Source: Solimonas soli DSM 21787 (GTDB lineage Bacteria > Pseudomonadota > Gammaproteobacteria > Nevskiales > Nevskiaceae). Taken from it: DNA of 64,000 bases. The notes under the pieces were generated by a model. The model searched no databases and was not told the origin of the DNA. It was given only the letters and a program-made list of their open reading frames with translations. The position numbers and the translations under genes were made by a program. The DNA is taken from NCBI RefSeq assembly GCF_000474945.1, contig NZ_AXDW01000001.1, forward strand, positions 248,001 through 312,000, read 5' to 3'. This document shows, one piece after another, positions 8,501 to 16,774 of the stretch; the stretch's first letter is position 1, and every line of letters starts with the position of its first letter.

Positions 8501-8688
8501 TCCTCAAGCGCACGTCCGATGCGCCGCATACAGGAGGAGAGCAGACCAAGGCGCTCGGAGCGCTACACGCATCGCCGGCTGCCCGTTCGAGCAGGCCGCA
8601 GACGACAACGACAACAGCCGCGGCACCATCGCAATCACTGCGCTTCCCAAACTGCGCGGTCCGCGGACGCTGGTGCATTGGAGAGAAC

Positions 8689-10917
8689 ATGCCTACCGAC
8701 AAGGTCAACTTTGTCTGCAGGATCTGCCAGGCCTGCTGCAATCTGGTGGCGGTGCGCGACGACGGCCTGATCCGGGACATCCGCGGCGACAAGACCGATC
8801 CCGTGTACCACGGCTATTCCTGCATCAAGGGCCGTGAAGCGGCCACCGTGCATGCGCTGCCATCGCGCCTGCTGCATTCGATGAAGCGCCAGAGCGACGG
8901 CCGGCATGCGCCCATCGCCGCGCAGCGGGCGACAGCGGAGATCGCCGAACGGCTGCGGGCCATCGTCGCCGAGCACGGACCGCGCGCGGTGGCGCTGTAC
9001 ATCGGCACGCACGGCTACATCAACTTCCCCGCGCAGGCCCTGTCGTACTCGTTGATGAAGGCCATCGGCAGCCCGATGGTGTTCAACACCGCGACCATCG
9101 ACCAGCCCGGCAAGGGCATCGCCATGGCGCTGCACGGCATCTGGCTGGCGGGCACGCCGCCGATCGAATCCTGGGACGCGCTGCTGCTGGTCGGCGCCAA
9201 CCCGATCGTCTCGATGACCGGCGGCCTGGGCGTGAATCCCGCGCGCACGCTCAAGCAAGGGCAGTACCGCGGAATGAAGCTGATCGTGGTCGACCCGCGC
9301 GTGACCGAGACCGCGCGCCGTGCCGACGTCTTCCTGCAGTGCCGCCCGGGCGAGGACGCGGCGGTGCTCGCCGGCCTGATCCGTCAGCTGCTGGCCGACG
9401 GACACATCGACGCGGATTTCGTCGGCGCCGAGACCGAAGGCCTGGAAGCCTTGCGACAGGCGGTGGCGCCCTACACGCCCGAGCACGTCGCCGAGCGCGC
9501 CGGCATCCGCGCCGACGAACTGCTCGCCGCCGCGACGGTGCTCGGCGGCGCGCGGCGCGGCGCCGTGTTCTCGGGCACCGGCGCCAACATGTCCGGCCAG
9601 GCCAACATCGTCGAATACTTGGGCCGCGCGCTGAGCAGCCTGCGCGGCTGGTGGCTGCGTGCCGGCGAGGTCAAGGTCAACCCCGGCGTGCTGATCGACC
9701 CGCTGCCGCCGCTGGCGGCCTCGCCCGGGCCGTTCCCGGCGGCCGGCTTCGGCGAGAAGCTGCGCGTGCGCGGGCTCACCGACACCGCGGCCGGGCTGCC
9801 GACCGCCGCCTTGTCCGACGAGATCCTGTTGCCCGGCAGCGGACAGGTGAAGGCCTTGATCGTGGTCGGCGGCAATCCGATGGCGGCCTGGCCCGACCAG
9901 CTCAAGACCCAGGCGGCGATGGAGACGCTGGATCTGCTGGTCTGCCTGGACCCGCGCCTGGAGGGCACGAGCCGCTACGCGCATTACGTGCTGGCGCCGG
10001 CGCTGTCGCTGGAGGTGGAGAACACCACCGCCGTCAACGAACTGGTCAGCAGCTTCGGCCCCGGCTGGGGCTACGAGGCGCCTTACGCGCAGGTGTCGCC
10101 GCCGCTGCAGGCGCCGCCGCCCGGCGCCGATGTGCACGAGGAATGGTCGCTGCTCTACGACATCGCCCGCCACATGGGGCTGTCCTTGTCGATCAGGCCG
10201 CTGGCGATCCTCGATCCGGCACGCGCCGCGGCCCAGAGCAGCGAGGTCGACATGCAGCACAAGCCGACCACGCAGGACATCTGGCGCATGGTGCTCAAGG
10301 GTGCGCCGGTGGACTACGACAGCGTGCGCGCCGCCGGAGCCGGCGGCCATGTGTTCGAGCGCCCCCTGACGCGGGTCCAGCCGAAGCCCGAGGGCTGGAG
10401 CGGCCGCCTCCAGCTCGGCGCCGAACCGATGATGCAGGAGCTCGCGCGCATCGCCGCCGCCAGCGCCGCCCGCTCCGGCGCTGAAGAATTCCCGCTGCGA
10501 CTGCTCAGCCGCCGCATGCACGACGTGCTCAATTCCAGCTGGCACGACAACCCGCGTCAGCAGCGTCCCTGGGCCTACAACCCGGCGTTCATGAACCCCG
10601 ATGACCTGGCGCGCATCGGCGCCGGGTCCGGCGACATCGTCGAGATCCGCTCGGCGAGCGGCAGCATTCTCGGCGTGGCGCAGGCGGCGCCGGACGTGCG
10701 CCGCGGCTGCGTGTCGATGAGCCATTGCTGGGGCGGCAATCCCGATCAGCCCGACCGGCCCGAATCCGGAAGCAGCACCGCGCGGCTGCTGCGCAACGAT
10801 CAGGATTTCGACCCGTATTCCGGCATTCCGCTGATGAGCGGCGTGCCGGTGCGCGTCTCGCGCGCTGCCGGGCAGCTGCCGGCGACGCAGGCGGCGGCGC
10901 TCGCCGCCGTCCCCTAA
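8689..10917 (+). CDS. Molybdopterin-dependent oxidoreductase (DMSO reductase family)
   Basis: A 742-residue molybdopterin bis-guanine-dinucleotide enzyme. The N-terminal [4Fe-4S] motif is CX2CX3CX27C (Cys10, Cys13, Cys17, Cys45). It is followed by the molybdopterin domain and a C-terminal molydopterin-dinucleotide-binding domain (from about residue 600, with SRRMHDVLNSSWHDN). No twin-arginine signal is present, so it is probably cytoplasmic. There is no in-frame TGA; at the likely metal-ligand region the sequence reads TIDQPGK, making Asp138 a tentative ligand instead of Cys/Sec. No iron-sulfur or membrane partner subunit is encoded nearby. It heads the plus-strand unit with an SDR, an APH-fold kinase and a second SDR. 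The substrate is unknown. Confidence 0.88.
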   Translation: MPTDKVNFVCRICQACCNLVAVRDDGLIRDIRGDKTDPVYHGYSCIKGREAATVHALPSRLLHSMKRQSDGRHAPIAAQRATAEIAERLRAIVAEHGPRAVALYIGTHGYINFPAQALSYSLMKAIGSPMVFNTATIDQPGKGIAMALHGIWLAGTPPIESWDALLLVGANPIVSMTGGLGVNPARTLKQGQYRGMKLIVVDPRVTETARRADVFLQCRPGEDAAVLAGLIRQLLADGHIDADFVGAETEGLEALRQAVAPYTPEHVAERAGIRADELLAAATVLGGARRGAVFSGTGANMSGQANIVEYLGRALSSLRGWWLRAGEVKVNPGVLIDPLPPLAASPGPFPAAGFGEKLRVRGLTDTAAGLPTAALSDEILLPGSGQVKALIVVGGNPMAAWPDQLKTQAAMETLDLLVCLDPRLEGTSRYAHYVLAPALSLEVENTTAVNELVSSFGPGWGYEAPYAQVSPPLQAPPPGADVHEEWSLLYDIARHMGLSLSIRPLAILDPARAAAQSSEVDMQHKPTTQDIWRMVLKGAPVDYDSVRAAGAGGHVFERPLTRVQPKPEGWSGRLQLGAEPMMQELARIAAASAARSGAEEFPLRLLSRRMHDVLNSSWHDNPRQQRPWAYNPAFMNPDDLARIGAGSGDIVEIRSASGSILGVAQAAPDVRRGCVSMSHCWGGNPDQPDRPESGSSTARLLRNDQDFDPYSGIPLMSGVPVRVSRAAGQLPATQAAALAAVP

Positions 10918-10995
10918 GCCCGCAAACCACCCGACGACAAAGACCGCGGACCTCCGCGACGCCCTCGCCGTCCCTCTGATTCGCAAGGAACTCTC

Positions 10996-11805
10996 ATGTC
11001 TGCCAACGCGATGCTTCCCGAATCCTTCCGGCTGGACGGCCAGGTCGCCATCGTCACCGGCGGCGGCCAGGGCATCGGCCGCGCCAGCGCGCTCACGCTC
11101 GCCGCAGCCGGCGCCGCCGTGGTCTGCGTGGACCTGCCCAGCGGCAGCGGCGCCGAAACCGTTGCGCTGATCGAAAAAGCCGGCGGCCGCGGCCGGCTGG
11201 TGCTGGCCGACGTCACCCGGCCCGAGGACGTGCAGCGTCTGGCCGACGAGGCTTTCGCGACTTTCGGCGGGCGCATCGACATCCTCATGAACAATGCCGG
11301 CGGCGCGGTGTTCCGCCCCTTCCTCGACATCGACAAGGCACACTTCACGCAGCATTTCGAACTCAATGCGGCATCCGCCTTCCTGGTCACCCAGGCGGTG
11401 TCGCGGTACATGCTCGAGGCCGGCCGCGGTTCGGTGCTCAACGTCTCATCGGGCGCGGCGCGCTTCGGCATCCGCGGCATGGCTTCGTACTGCGTGGCCA
11501 AGGCCGCGGTCGAGCAGCTCACGCGCGCGATGGCGCAGGAGCTGGCCCCCAAGCTGCGTGTCAACTGCGTGTCGCTGGGCGCGGTACGCACGCCGGCGAT
11601 GGACAGCTTCTTCGTCGCCGACCCGCAAGCCAAGCGCAAGATGGAGGAGCGAACGCCGCTGGGCCGCCTGGCCGAGCCGCAGGACATCGCCAACGCGGCG
11701 CTGTTCCTGTCGTCGCCGGCGGCGGCCTACATCACCGGCGCGGTGCTGCATGTCGACGGCGGCCTGCAGGACACCAACATGCCCTCGAAGCTGCCGGACC
11801 TCTGA
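10996..11805 (+). CDS. Short-chain dehydrogenase/reductase
   Basis: A 269-residue classical SDR with every expected element: TGGGQGIG at 21-28, NNAG at 99-102, Ser151/152, Tyr165 and Lys169 in YCVAK, and the end motif ITGAVLHVDGG. An aspartate at the end of the second strand (VCVDLPSG) favours NAD over NADP. AAGGA lies before the ATG at 10996. It is the second gene of the plus-strand unit, 78 bases after the molybdoenzyme. A hydroxyl dehydrogenase role on the pathway substrate is probable. Confidence 0.9.
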   Translation: MSANAMLPESFRLDGQVAIVTGGGQGIGRASALTLAAAGAAVVCVDLPSGSGAETVALIEKAGGRGRLVLADVTRPEDVQRLADEAFATFGGRIDILMNNAGGAVFRPFLDIDKAHFTQHFELNAASAFLVTQAVSRYMLEAGRGSVLNVSSGAARFGIRGMASYCVAKAAVEQLTRAMAQELAPKLRVNCVSLGAVRTPAMDSFFVADPQAKRKMEERTPLGRLAEPQDIANAALFLSSPAAAYITGAVLHVDGGLQDTNMPSKLPDL

Positions 11806-11886
11806 GCCGGACGCACGCGCATCAACGCCGGCACTCACGGCGTCCACGGGCAGCACACCGCTTCAACCGCAACGGAGAACGCGCAG

Positions 11887-13266
11887 ATGGGCACTATCGA
11901 CACTTCCGCTTTCGACGCGCACGACCAGCGCGTGCACGCCTGGCTGGAGGGCCATCTGGGCAAGGTGCAAGCCTTCGTGCGACAGGCGCGCTGGCGTCCC
12001 GCCTGGGAAGTGGACGTGCAGACGCCCGCCGGCCTCGAATCGCTGATCGTGCGCGGACGCCGCGGCGTGGACTACGTCGGGCCGATGAGCTTGCGGCAGG
12101 AGATGGAGGTGCATCGCATCCTCGAACGCCACGGCGTGCCGGCGCCGAAAGTGCGCGGCCTCATCGAGGAGCCGCTGGCCATCGTCATGGAGCGCCTGCG
12201 CGGGCAGATCAGCCTGAGCACCGCCGTCAGCGACCAGGCGCGCGCCGCCATCCGCGAACAGTACGTGCAGGCGCTGGTGAAGCTGCACTCGATCGACATC
12301 GAGGAATTCCGCGCCGCCGGCCTGACGATTCCGGAGACGCCGCGCGAGACCACGCTGAACCTCTACAGCCTCTGTGAACGGCTGTACCGCAAGAAGAAGC
12401 GCAAGCCCTTCGCGGTGGTGGAATTCGTCTGCGAATGGGTGCGCCGCAACGTGCCCGCCCATCGCACACGCCGCGCCTTCGTCACCGGCGACTCCGGCCA
12501 GTTCCTGTTCGACGGCCACCAGCTGACCGGCCTGATCGATTTCGAGCTCGGCTACATCGGCGACCCCATCTCCGAATTCGCCGGCATGCGCATCCGCGAT
12601 CCCTCGGAGCCGATCGACAACATCGACGGCCTGGTCGAGCGCTACGCACAGCTCACCGGCGATCGCGCCGACAAGTTCTCGCTGGAATACCACACCGCCG
12701 CCTTCGCCAACTGCACGCCGCTGCTGATGTCGTCCTTCGCTCAGGATCCCGGCCCGGAAGATGATTACGTCACCTACCTGAGTTTCTGTCTCGGCACTTC
12801 GCGCTGGACCATGACCTCGATCGCCTCGGCCATCGGCATCGAACTGCCGGCGATCGCCGATCCGCTGGAACGTCCGCTGAACTACGGCGGTGGCTATGCG
12901 CGCCTGTTCCAGGGCATCGCCACGATGTCCGAATCCGGCCCGGACGATGCGCCGGGATTCAGCCGCCAGCGCATGGAATGCCTGGGGCTGTATCTGGACC
13001 GCTGGAACCGCTACGGGCCGGACATCGTCGCCGCCGATCTCGACGGCGCCTCCGAGCTGCTGGGCAAGCGCCAGACCGACAGCGAAGCCGCCGAGTGGGC
13101 ACTGGAAGCCCTCATTCCGCAGGCGAGTCCCGACCACGACGAGCGCTTCCTGCGCTACTTCCACGGCTGGCTCGAACGCCGCAATTTCCTGCTGCGCGGC
13201 TGCGGGCCGTCGGCCATGCTGGTCGACCAGAAGATGCAGCCGGTGAAGGGCCTTTCGACGATTTGA
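11887..13266 (+). CDS. APH-fold phosphotransferase-family protein with an altered catalytic loop
   Basis: A 459-residue protein of the aminoglycoside phosphotransferase/choline kinase fold. The catalytic loop reads VTGDSGQFLF (199-208): Asp202 is kept, but the usual HGDxxxxN histidine is threonine and the metal-binding asparagine appears shifted or replaced by Gln205. The metal aspartate of the DFG-like motif is present in LIDFELGYIGDP (Asp218). Such proteins are common in bacterial catabolic clusters and could phosphorylate a hydroxylated substrate. Real antibiotic kinase activity is unlikely. GGAGA precedes the start. The fold is well supported; the activity is open. Confidence 0.78.
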   Translation: MGTIDTSAFDAHDQRVHAWLEGHLGKVQAFVRQARWRPAWEVDVQTPAGLESLIVRGRRGVDYVGPMSLRQEMEVHRILERHGVPAPKVRGLIEEPLAIVMERLRGQISLSTAVSDQARAAIREQYVQALVKLHSIDIEEFRAAGLTIPETPRETTLNLYSLCERLYRKKKRKPFAVVEFVCEWVRRNVPAHRTRRAFVTGDSGQFLFDGHQLTGLIDFELGYIGDPISEFAGMRIRDPSEPIDNIDGLVERYAQLTGDRADKFSLEYHTAAFANCTPLLMSSFAQDPGPEDDYVTYLSFCLGTSRWTMTSIASAIGIELPAIADPLERPLNYGGGYARLFQGIATMSESGPDDAPGFSRQRMECLGLYLDRWNRYGPDIVAADLDGASELLGKRQTDSEAAEWALEALIPQASPDHDERFLRYFHGWLERRNFLLRGCGPSAMLVDQKMQPVKGLSTI

Positions 13267-13306
13267 GACCCCGGCAGCGGGCGCCGCTTTTTACGGAGGA
13301 GCAACG

Positions 13307-14209
13307 GTGAATCAGGATCTGAGTGGCGTGGTGGCGGTGGTCAGCGGCAGCAGCCGCGGCATCGGCAGCGGCATCGCGCGGGCGCTGGGCCGGCACGGGG
13401 CGACGGTCTACGTCACCGGCCGCACCGCGCAGGCCGGACAGTCGCCCTACAAGGGCTCGGTCGCCGAGGTGGCCGAACAGGTGGACGCCGCTGGCGGCAA
13501 GGGCATCGGCGTGATCTGCGACTTCGGCAGCGACGAGCAGATCGCCGCGCTGTTCGAGCGCGTCGCGGCCGAGCAGAACGGCCGCCTGCACATCCTGGTC
13601 AACAACGCGGCGCACCTGACCGAGGAATCCAGCCTGATCGCGCCATTCTGGGAGAAGTCGCTGGACACGATACGGCTGCTCGACGTCGGCCTGCGCTCGT
13701 CCTTCGTCGCCAGCTGGCATGCGGCCAGGCTCATGGTGCCGCAGCGCAGGGGGCTGATCGTCAACACCTCCACCTATTCGGTGCTGTCGAGCATGATCGG
13801 GCTGGGCCCGGTCTACGGCACCCAGAAAGTGGGGCAGGACCGGCTCGCCTTCGAGCTGGCGGTGGAGCTGCGTCCGCACGCGGTGGCGGCGGTTTCCTAC
13901 TGGTACGGCGCGGTGGCCACGGAGCGGCACCTAGCCGCCGCCGCCAAGGCCGGCGGCGAAGGCTATGGCGCGGGTTCGGCCGGCAGCTTCCGCGTGGTGG
14001 AATCGACGGAATTCAGCGGCCATGTGATGGCGGCCATGTACCACGATCCGAAGCTGATGGAGCGCTCCGGCCAGGCGCTGATCGTCGCCGAGCTGGCGCT
14101 CGAATACGGCATCCGCGACGCCGACGGCGTGCAGCCGCCGAGCTATCGCGAATACTTCGGCGGACCGCCAGCGCCCAATCCGCAGACTTCTCCGCCGACC
14201 GCCGCCTGA
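13307..14209 (+). CDS. Short-chain dehydrogenase/reductase (DHRS1-like)
   Basis: A 300-residue SDR starting at GTG 13307 with GGAGGA just upstream. The cofactor motif is SGSSRGIG (13-20), NNAG is NNAA (99-102), and the catalytic pair is Tyr170/Lys174 in YGTQK. Overall spacing and the region after the active site, containing SYWYGAVATE in place of the usual PG loop, resemble DHRS1-type enzymes, some of which act on steroids. It is the last plus-strand gene, convergent with the SDR starting 10 bases further on. The specific substrate is unknown. Confidence 0.87.
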   Translation: MNQDLSGVVAVVSGSSRGIGSGIARALGRHGATVYVTGRTAQAGQSPYKGSVAEVAEQVDAAGGKGIGVICDFGSDEQIAALFERVAAEQNGRLHILVNNAAHLTEESSLIAPFWEKSLDTIRLLDVGLRSSFVASWHAARLMVPQRRGLIVNTSTYSVLSSMIGLGPVYGTQKVGQDRLAFELAVELRPHAVAAVSYWYGAVATERHLAAAAKAGGEGYGAGSAGSFRVVESTEFSGHVMAAMYHDPKLMERSGQALIVAELALEYGIRDADGVQPPSYREYFGGPPAPNPQTSPPTAA

Positions 14210-14219
14210 GCCGAGCCGA

Positions 14220-15038
14220 TCAGTTGATGGCAGGCGAAATGCCGCCGTCCACGCGCAGGTTGGTGCCGTTGATGTAGCCCGACAGCGGGCTGGCGACGTA
14301 GGCGACGAGATTGGCGATGTCCTCGACCTCGCCCACGCGATCGACCGTTTGCGTCCAGAAATTGTCGAGCACGTAGCGCTCGGTGCGCCGGATGTCGTCG
14401 CCGAAGCCCAGGCCGGCGCCGACGCCGAGCATCCACTCGTCGAAGGTCGGCGTGCGCACGATGCCCGGCGACACGGTGTTGACCGTCACGCCGGTCTTGG
14501 CGAGCGCCTTGGACAGGCTCAGGGTCAGCCCGACCAGCGCGAGCTTGGCCGAGTTGTATTCGGCCACCATCGCCGGCGGCGTGGTCGCGGCGGAGCTGGC
14601 GATCTGGATCACGCGGCCCCAGCCGCGCTCGCGCATCGCCGGCACCAGCAGATGGATCAGGCGCACGGTGGCGACCACGTTCTTGTCGTACATCGGCGCC
14701 CAATGTTCCACCGGCACTTCGAAGAACGGGATATTGCCGTTCTCCGGATTGGCGCCGCCGGCATTGTTGACCAGGATGTCGATGCCGCCGAAGGCCGCCA
14801 CCGCTTCGCGTGCCACACGCCCGGCCTGCTCGGCGTCGGTGAGATCGCCGACGACGAAGGCGGCGCTGCCGCCGCCGGCGCGAATCTGCTCGGCCACTTC
14901 GCGGGCCCGCGCCTCCGAGCGGCCGTGAACGACCACCGAGGCGCCTTCGGACGCGAGCACGCGCGCAATCTGGGCGCCGATGCCGGCGCTGCTGCCGGTG
15001 ACCAAGGCGCGATGACGGCTTTCGAATTTCAGGTCCAT
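14220..15038 (-). CDS. Short-chain dehydrogenase/reductase
   Basis: A 272-residue classical SDR: TGSSAGIG at 14-21, NNAG at 91-94, Ser148/149, Tyr161 and Lys165 in YNSAK, and the C-terminal INGTNLRVDGG. The arginine after the second strand (VVVHGRSEARA) suggests NADP(H). It is the last gene of the long minus-strand unit that begins with DUF1302 at 28.1 kb, 33 bases after the COX4-like gene. It ends only 10 bases from the convergent DHRS1-like SDR. Confidence 0.89.
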   Translation of the reverse strand: MDLKFESRHRALVTGSSAGIGAQIARVLASEGASVVVHGRSEARAREVAEQIRAGGGSAAFVVGDLTDAEQAGRVAREAVAAFGGIDILVNNAGGANPENGNIPFFEVPVEHWAPMYDKNVVATVRLIHLLVPAMRERGWGRVIQIASSAATTPPAMVAEYNSAKLALVGLTLSLSKALAKTGVTVNTVSPGIVRTPTFDEWMLGVGAGLGFGDDIRRTERYVLDNFWTQTVDRVGEVEDIANLVAYVASPLSGYINGTNLRVDGGISPAIN

Positions 15039-15071
15039 ACAGTTTCTCCCTGTGCTTGCCTCAGCGGATGG

Positions 15072-15344
15072 TCAGACGGCGGGGTCGCCCTTCAACAGGT
15101 AAAAGTAAAGGATGGCGATGCACACCATCACCACCCAGGCTTCGAACAGCAGCCGCAGCGGCAGCGGCGCATGGCGCAGCTCCATGAAATCGAGGCCGAT
15201 GAAACGGACCTTGAGGAAAGCCACGACGACGACCGCGACGCTGGCCAGGTGCTGCCATGCACCGAGGGTCGTAGATTCCCAGGACAGCAGCGTGGCGGCG
15301 ATCAGCAGCAGCCAGACGCCGATGACGCGGCGCCGGGTGCTCAT
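15072..15344 (-). CDS. Cytochrome c oxidase subunit IV-like small membrane protein
   Basis: This 90-residue protein has three hydrophobic helices (about residues 9-27, 32-50 and 66-85) and the FLKVRFIGLDFMELRHAP loop between helices 2 and 3 that is typical of prokaryotic COX4-family proteins. It lies directly after a subunit III-like gene. Subunits I and II are absent here, so it is not part of a normal local oxidase operon. The start at 15344 is chosen by homology; the ribosome site is weak. Confidence 0.7.
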   Translation of the reverse strand: MSTRRRVIGVWLLLIAATLLSWESTTLGAWQHLASVAVVVVAFLKVRFIGLDFMELRHAPLPLRLLFEAWVVMVCIAILYFYLLKGDPAV

Positions 15345-15394
15345 GCCACGGGCCTTCGCCACGGAATGGCTCTTGCGAACGGGGCGATCACGGC

Positions 15395-15970
15395 TTAGCG
15401 CACCAGGTAGAACAGCGCGAACAGCACCACCCACAGCAGGTCCACCAGATGCCAGAAGGCGCCGCCGCCTTCGAGCGCGCCGATGGTGCCCGCGTCCCGC
15501 GCGTGCAGCTTGCTGAGCATGAATCCGAGCACGCCCAGGCCGATCAGCACGTGCAGCAGGTGAATGCCGGTGAAGGCGAAATAGAACATGAAGAAAGGAT
15601 TGCTGTTGAGCGTGATGCCGGCGGCGATCTTCTCTGTGTACTCGACGGCCTTCACCGCGCAGAACCCCGCGCCGCAGGCCATCGCGGCCAGGATCAGCGC
15701 GGGCGCGCGGCGGCCTGCGGCGCGCGCGTCCTGTACTGCCAGCGCGACGGCGAGCGAGCTGCTCAGCAACAGCAGGGTGTTGAACAGCCCGAAGCCGCGG
15801 TTGAGCTGGAGCTGCGAGGCCCGGTACAGCGCGGGATCGTCAGCGCGATACGCCATGTAGGTCAGAAAGAACAGGCCGAACATCAGCAGGTCGCCGAAGA
15901 TAAACACCCAGACGCCGGCCTCGCCGGGCAGGCGCCTCGCTGCGGCCGGCAATGCGGTTTCAGAGCGCAC
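15395..15970 (-). CDS. Cytochrome c oxidase subunit III family protein (NorE/CoxC-like)
   Basis: A 191-residue integral membrane protein with five predicted helices and the family landmarks GVWVFIFGDLLMFGLFF, VEYTEKI, GIHLLHVLIGLG and AFWHLVDLLWVVLF. Length and helix number fit the short NorE-like branch of heme-copper oxidase subunit III. Without subunits I and II nearby, its job is probably not proton pumping in a standard oxidase. It overlaps the upstream membrane-protein gene by 11 bases and precedes the COX4-like gene, so the three are translationally linked. Confidence 0.85.
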   Translation of the reverse strand: MRSETALPAAARRLPGEAGVWVFIFGDLLMFGLFFLTYMAYRADDPALYRASQLQLNRGFGLFNTLLLLSSSLAVALAVQDARAAGRRAPALILAAMACGAGFCAVKAVEYTEKIAAGITLNSNPFFMFYFAFTGIHLLHVLIGLGVLGFMLSKLHARDAGTIGALEGGGAFWHLVDLLWVVLFALFYLVR

Positions 15971-16667
15971 GCGCGCGCGCCGCGGTCAGCGCCGGATGCC
16001 GGGCGCCGCGCCACATCGCCCAGACGACGACGACGATCCAGATGCCGAAAACGATGGCCGGAACCCAGAAGCTGAACAGCCCGTTCCACGCGAACGGGCC
16101 GCTCTTCACGAACGGCAGGATGCAGCCGGGCGCCGACAGCGCCGCGACCCAGAAGCTCAGATAGCCGATCCACCGCGGAAAGATCGGTGCGGCATTGACG
16201 TCGCCGATCACGGCGAATCCGACGACGCCGTACAGGACCAGGGCCGGCATCGCCGGAAACACCAGCATGTAGACGCCCAGGTCGAACAGCAAGCGCACGG
16301 TGTCGTCCGAGAGCTCCGGGCGATACACCGCCTCGATGAAGAACACGGCGAGCAGGAACAGCGGCATGAAGCCGAACACCGCGACCATGACCGCCGCGTT
16401 CGACAGCGGCGAGCCTGCCGATTCCATGCGCCTGGTGCAGGCGAACAGACCGCCCAGGAAGACGAAGTACAAGGAGCCGGCCAGCGTGACGATGACGCCG
16501 CCCAGCATGATGCCGATGCGATGGTCGCGGAAGTGCTGGGCGACTTCGGCGGCCGTCAGCAGCGGCGACAGCGGCGGCAGCATCTGCCAGGCCGGCCAGA
16601 TCGCCACGAACAGCAGGAAAGTGGACAGCAGCCCGATCAGGGCACAGACGCGAATGCTCCGGTTCAT
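15960..16667 (-). CDS. Polytopic membrane protein of unknown function
   Basis: A 235-residue protein with about six predicted transmembrane helices (near 8-28, 53-75, 90-112, 127-150, 167-187 and 200-222). I do not recognise a catalytic motif. Its 3' end overlaps the COX III-like gene by 11 bases, which implies coupled translation and a shared complex. Located between the OYE gene and the oxidase-like pair in the long minus-strand unit, it may anchor or supply electrons to that pair. This is inference only. Confidence 0.65.
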   Translation of the reverse strand: MNRSIRVCALIGLLSTFLLFVAIWPAWQMLPPLSPLLTAAEVAQHFRDHRIGIMLGGVIVTLAGSLYFVFLGGLFACTRRMESAGSPLSNAAVMVAVFGFMPLFLLAVFFIEAVYRPELSDDTVRLLFDLGVYMLVFPAMPALVLYGVVGFAVIGDVNAAPIFPRWIGYLSFWVAALSAPGCILPFVKSGPFAWNGLFSFWVPAIVFGIWIVVVVWAMWRGARHPALTAARARAL

Positions 16668-16774
16668 CGACCTCTCCTCCTCTGAGCGGCTGCGATGGCA
16701 GCCGCTACTTGGTTTTCTCTTTTGCGACGGCCGGTCGAGCGGTCGCCGCGTCCCGGTAGTGCCGGGACTTCAAT

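Larger units (their letters stand above)
8240..8688. other. Divergent intergenic region with operator and promoter
   Basis: These 449 bases separate the minus-strand GST unit from the plus-strand molybdopterin-enzyme unit. No open frame here has recognisable protein features. The region includes an A+T-rich core at 8461-8505 with a palindromic operator and a promoter (annotated separately). It also has a T-rich patch near 8360-8392 that could hold a second promoter toward the GST gene. Confidence 0.6.

Noticed and set aside
8689-10917. Possible selenocysteine formate dehydrogenase
   Set aside because: There is no in-frame TGA and no U-containing motif; the ligand region has Asp instead.
11887-13266. 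Aminoglycoside resistance gene
   Set aside because: The loop lacks the HGDxxxxN motif and the gene lies in a catabolic operon; only the fold is shared.
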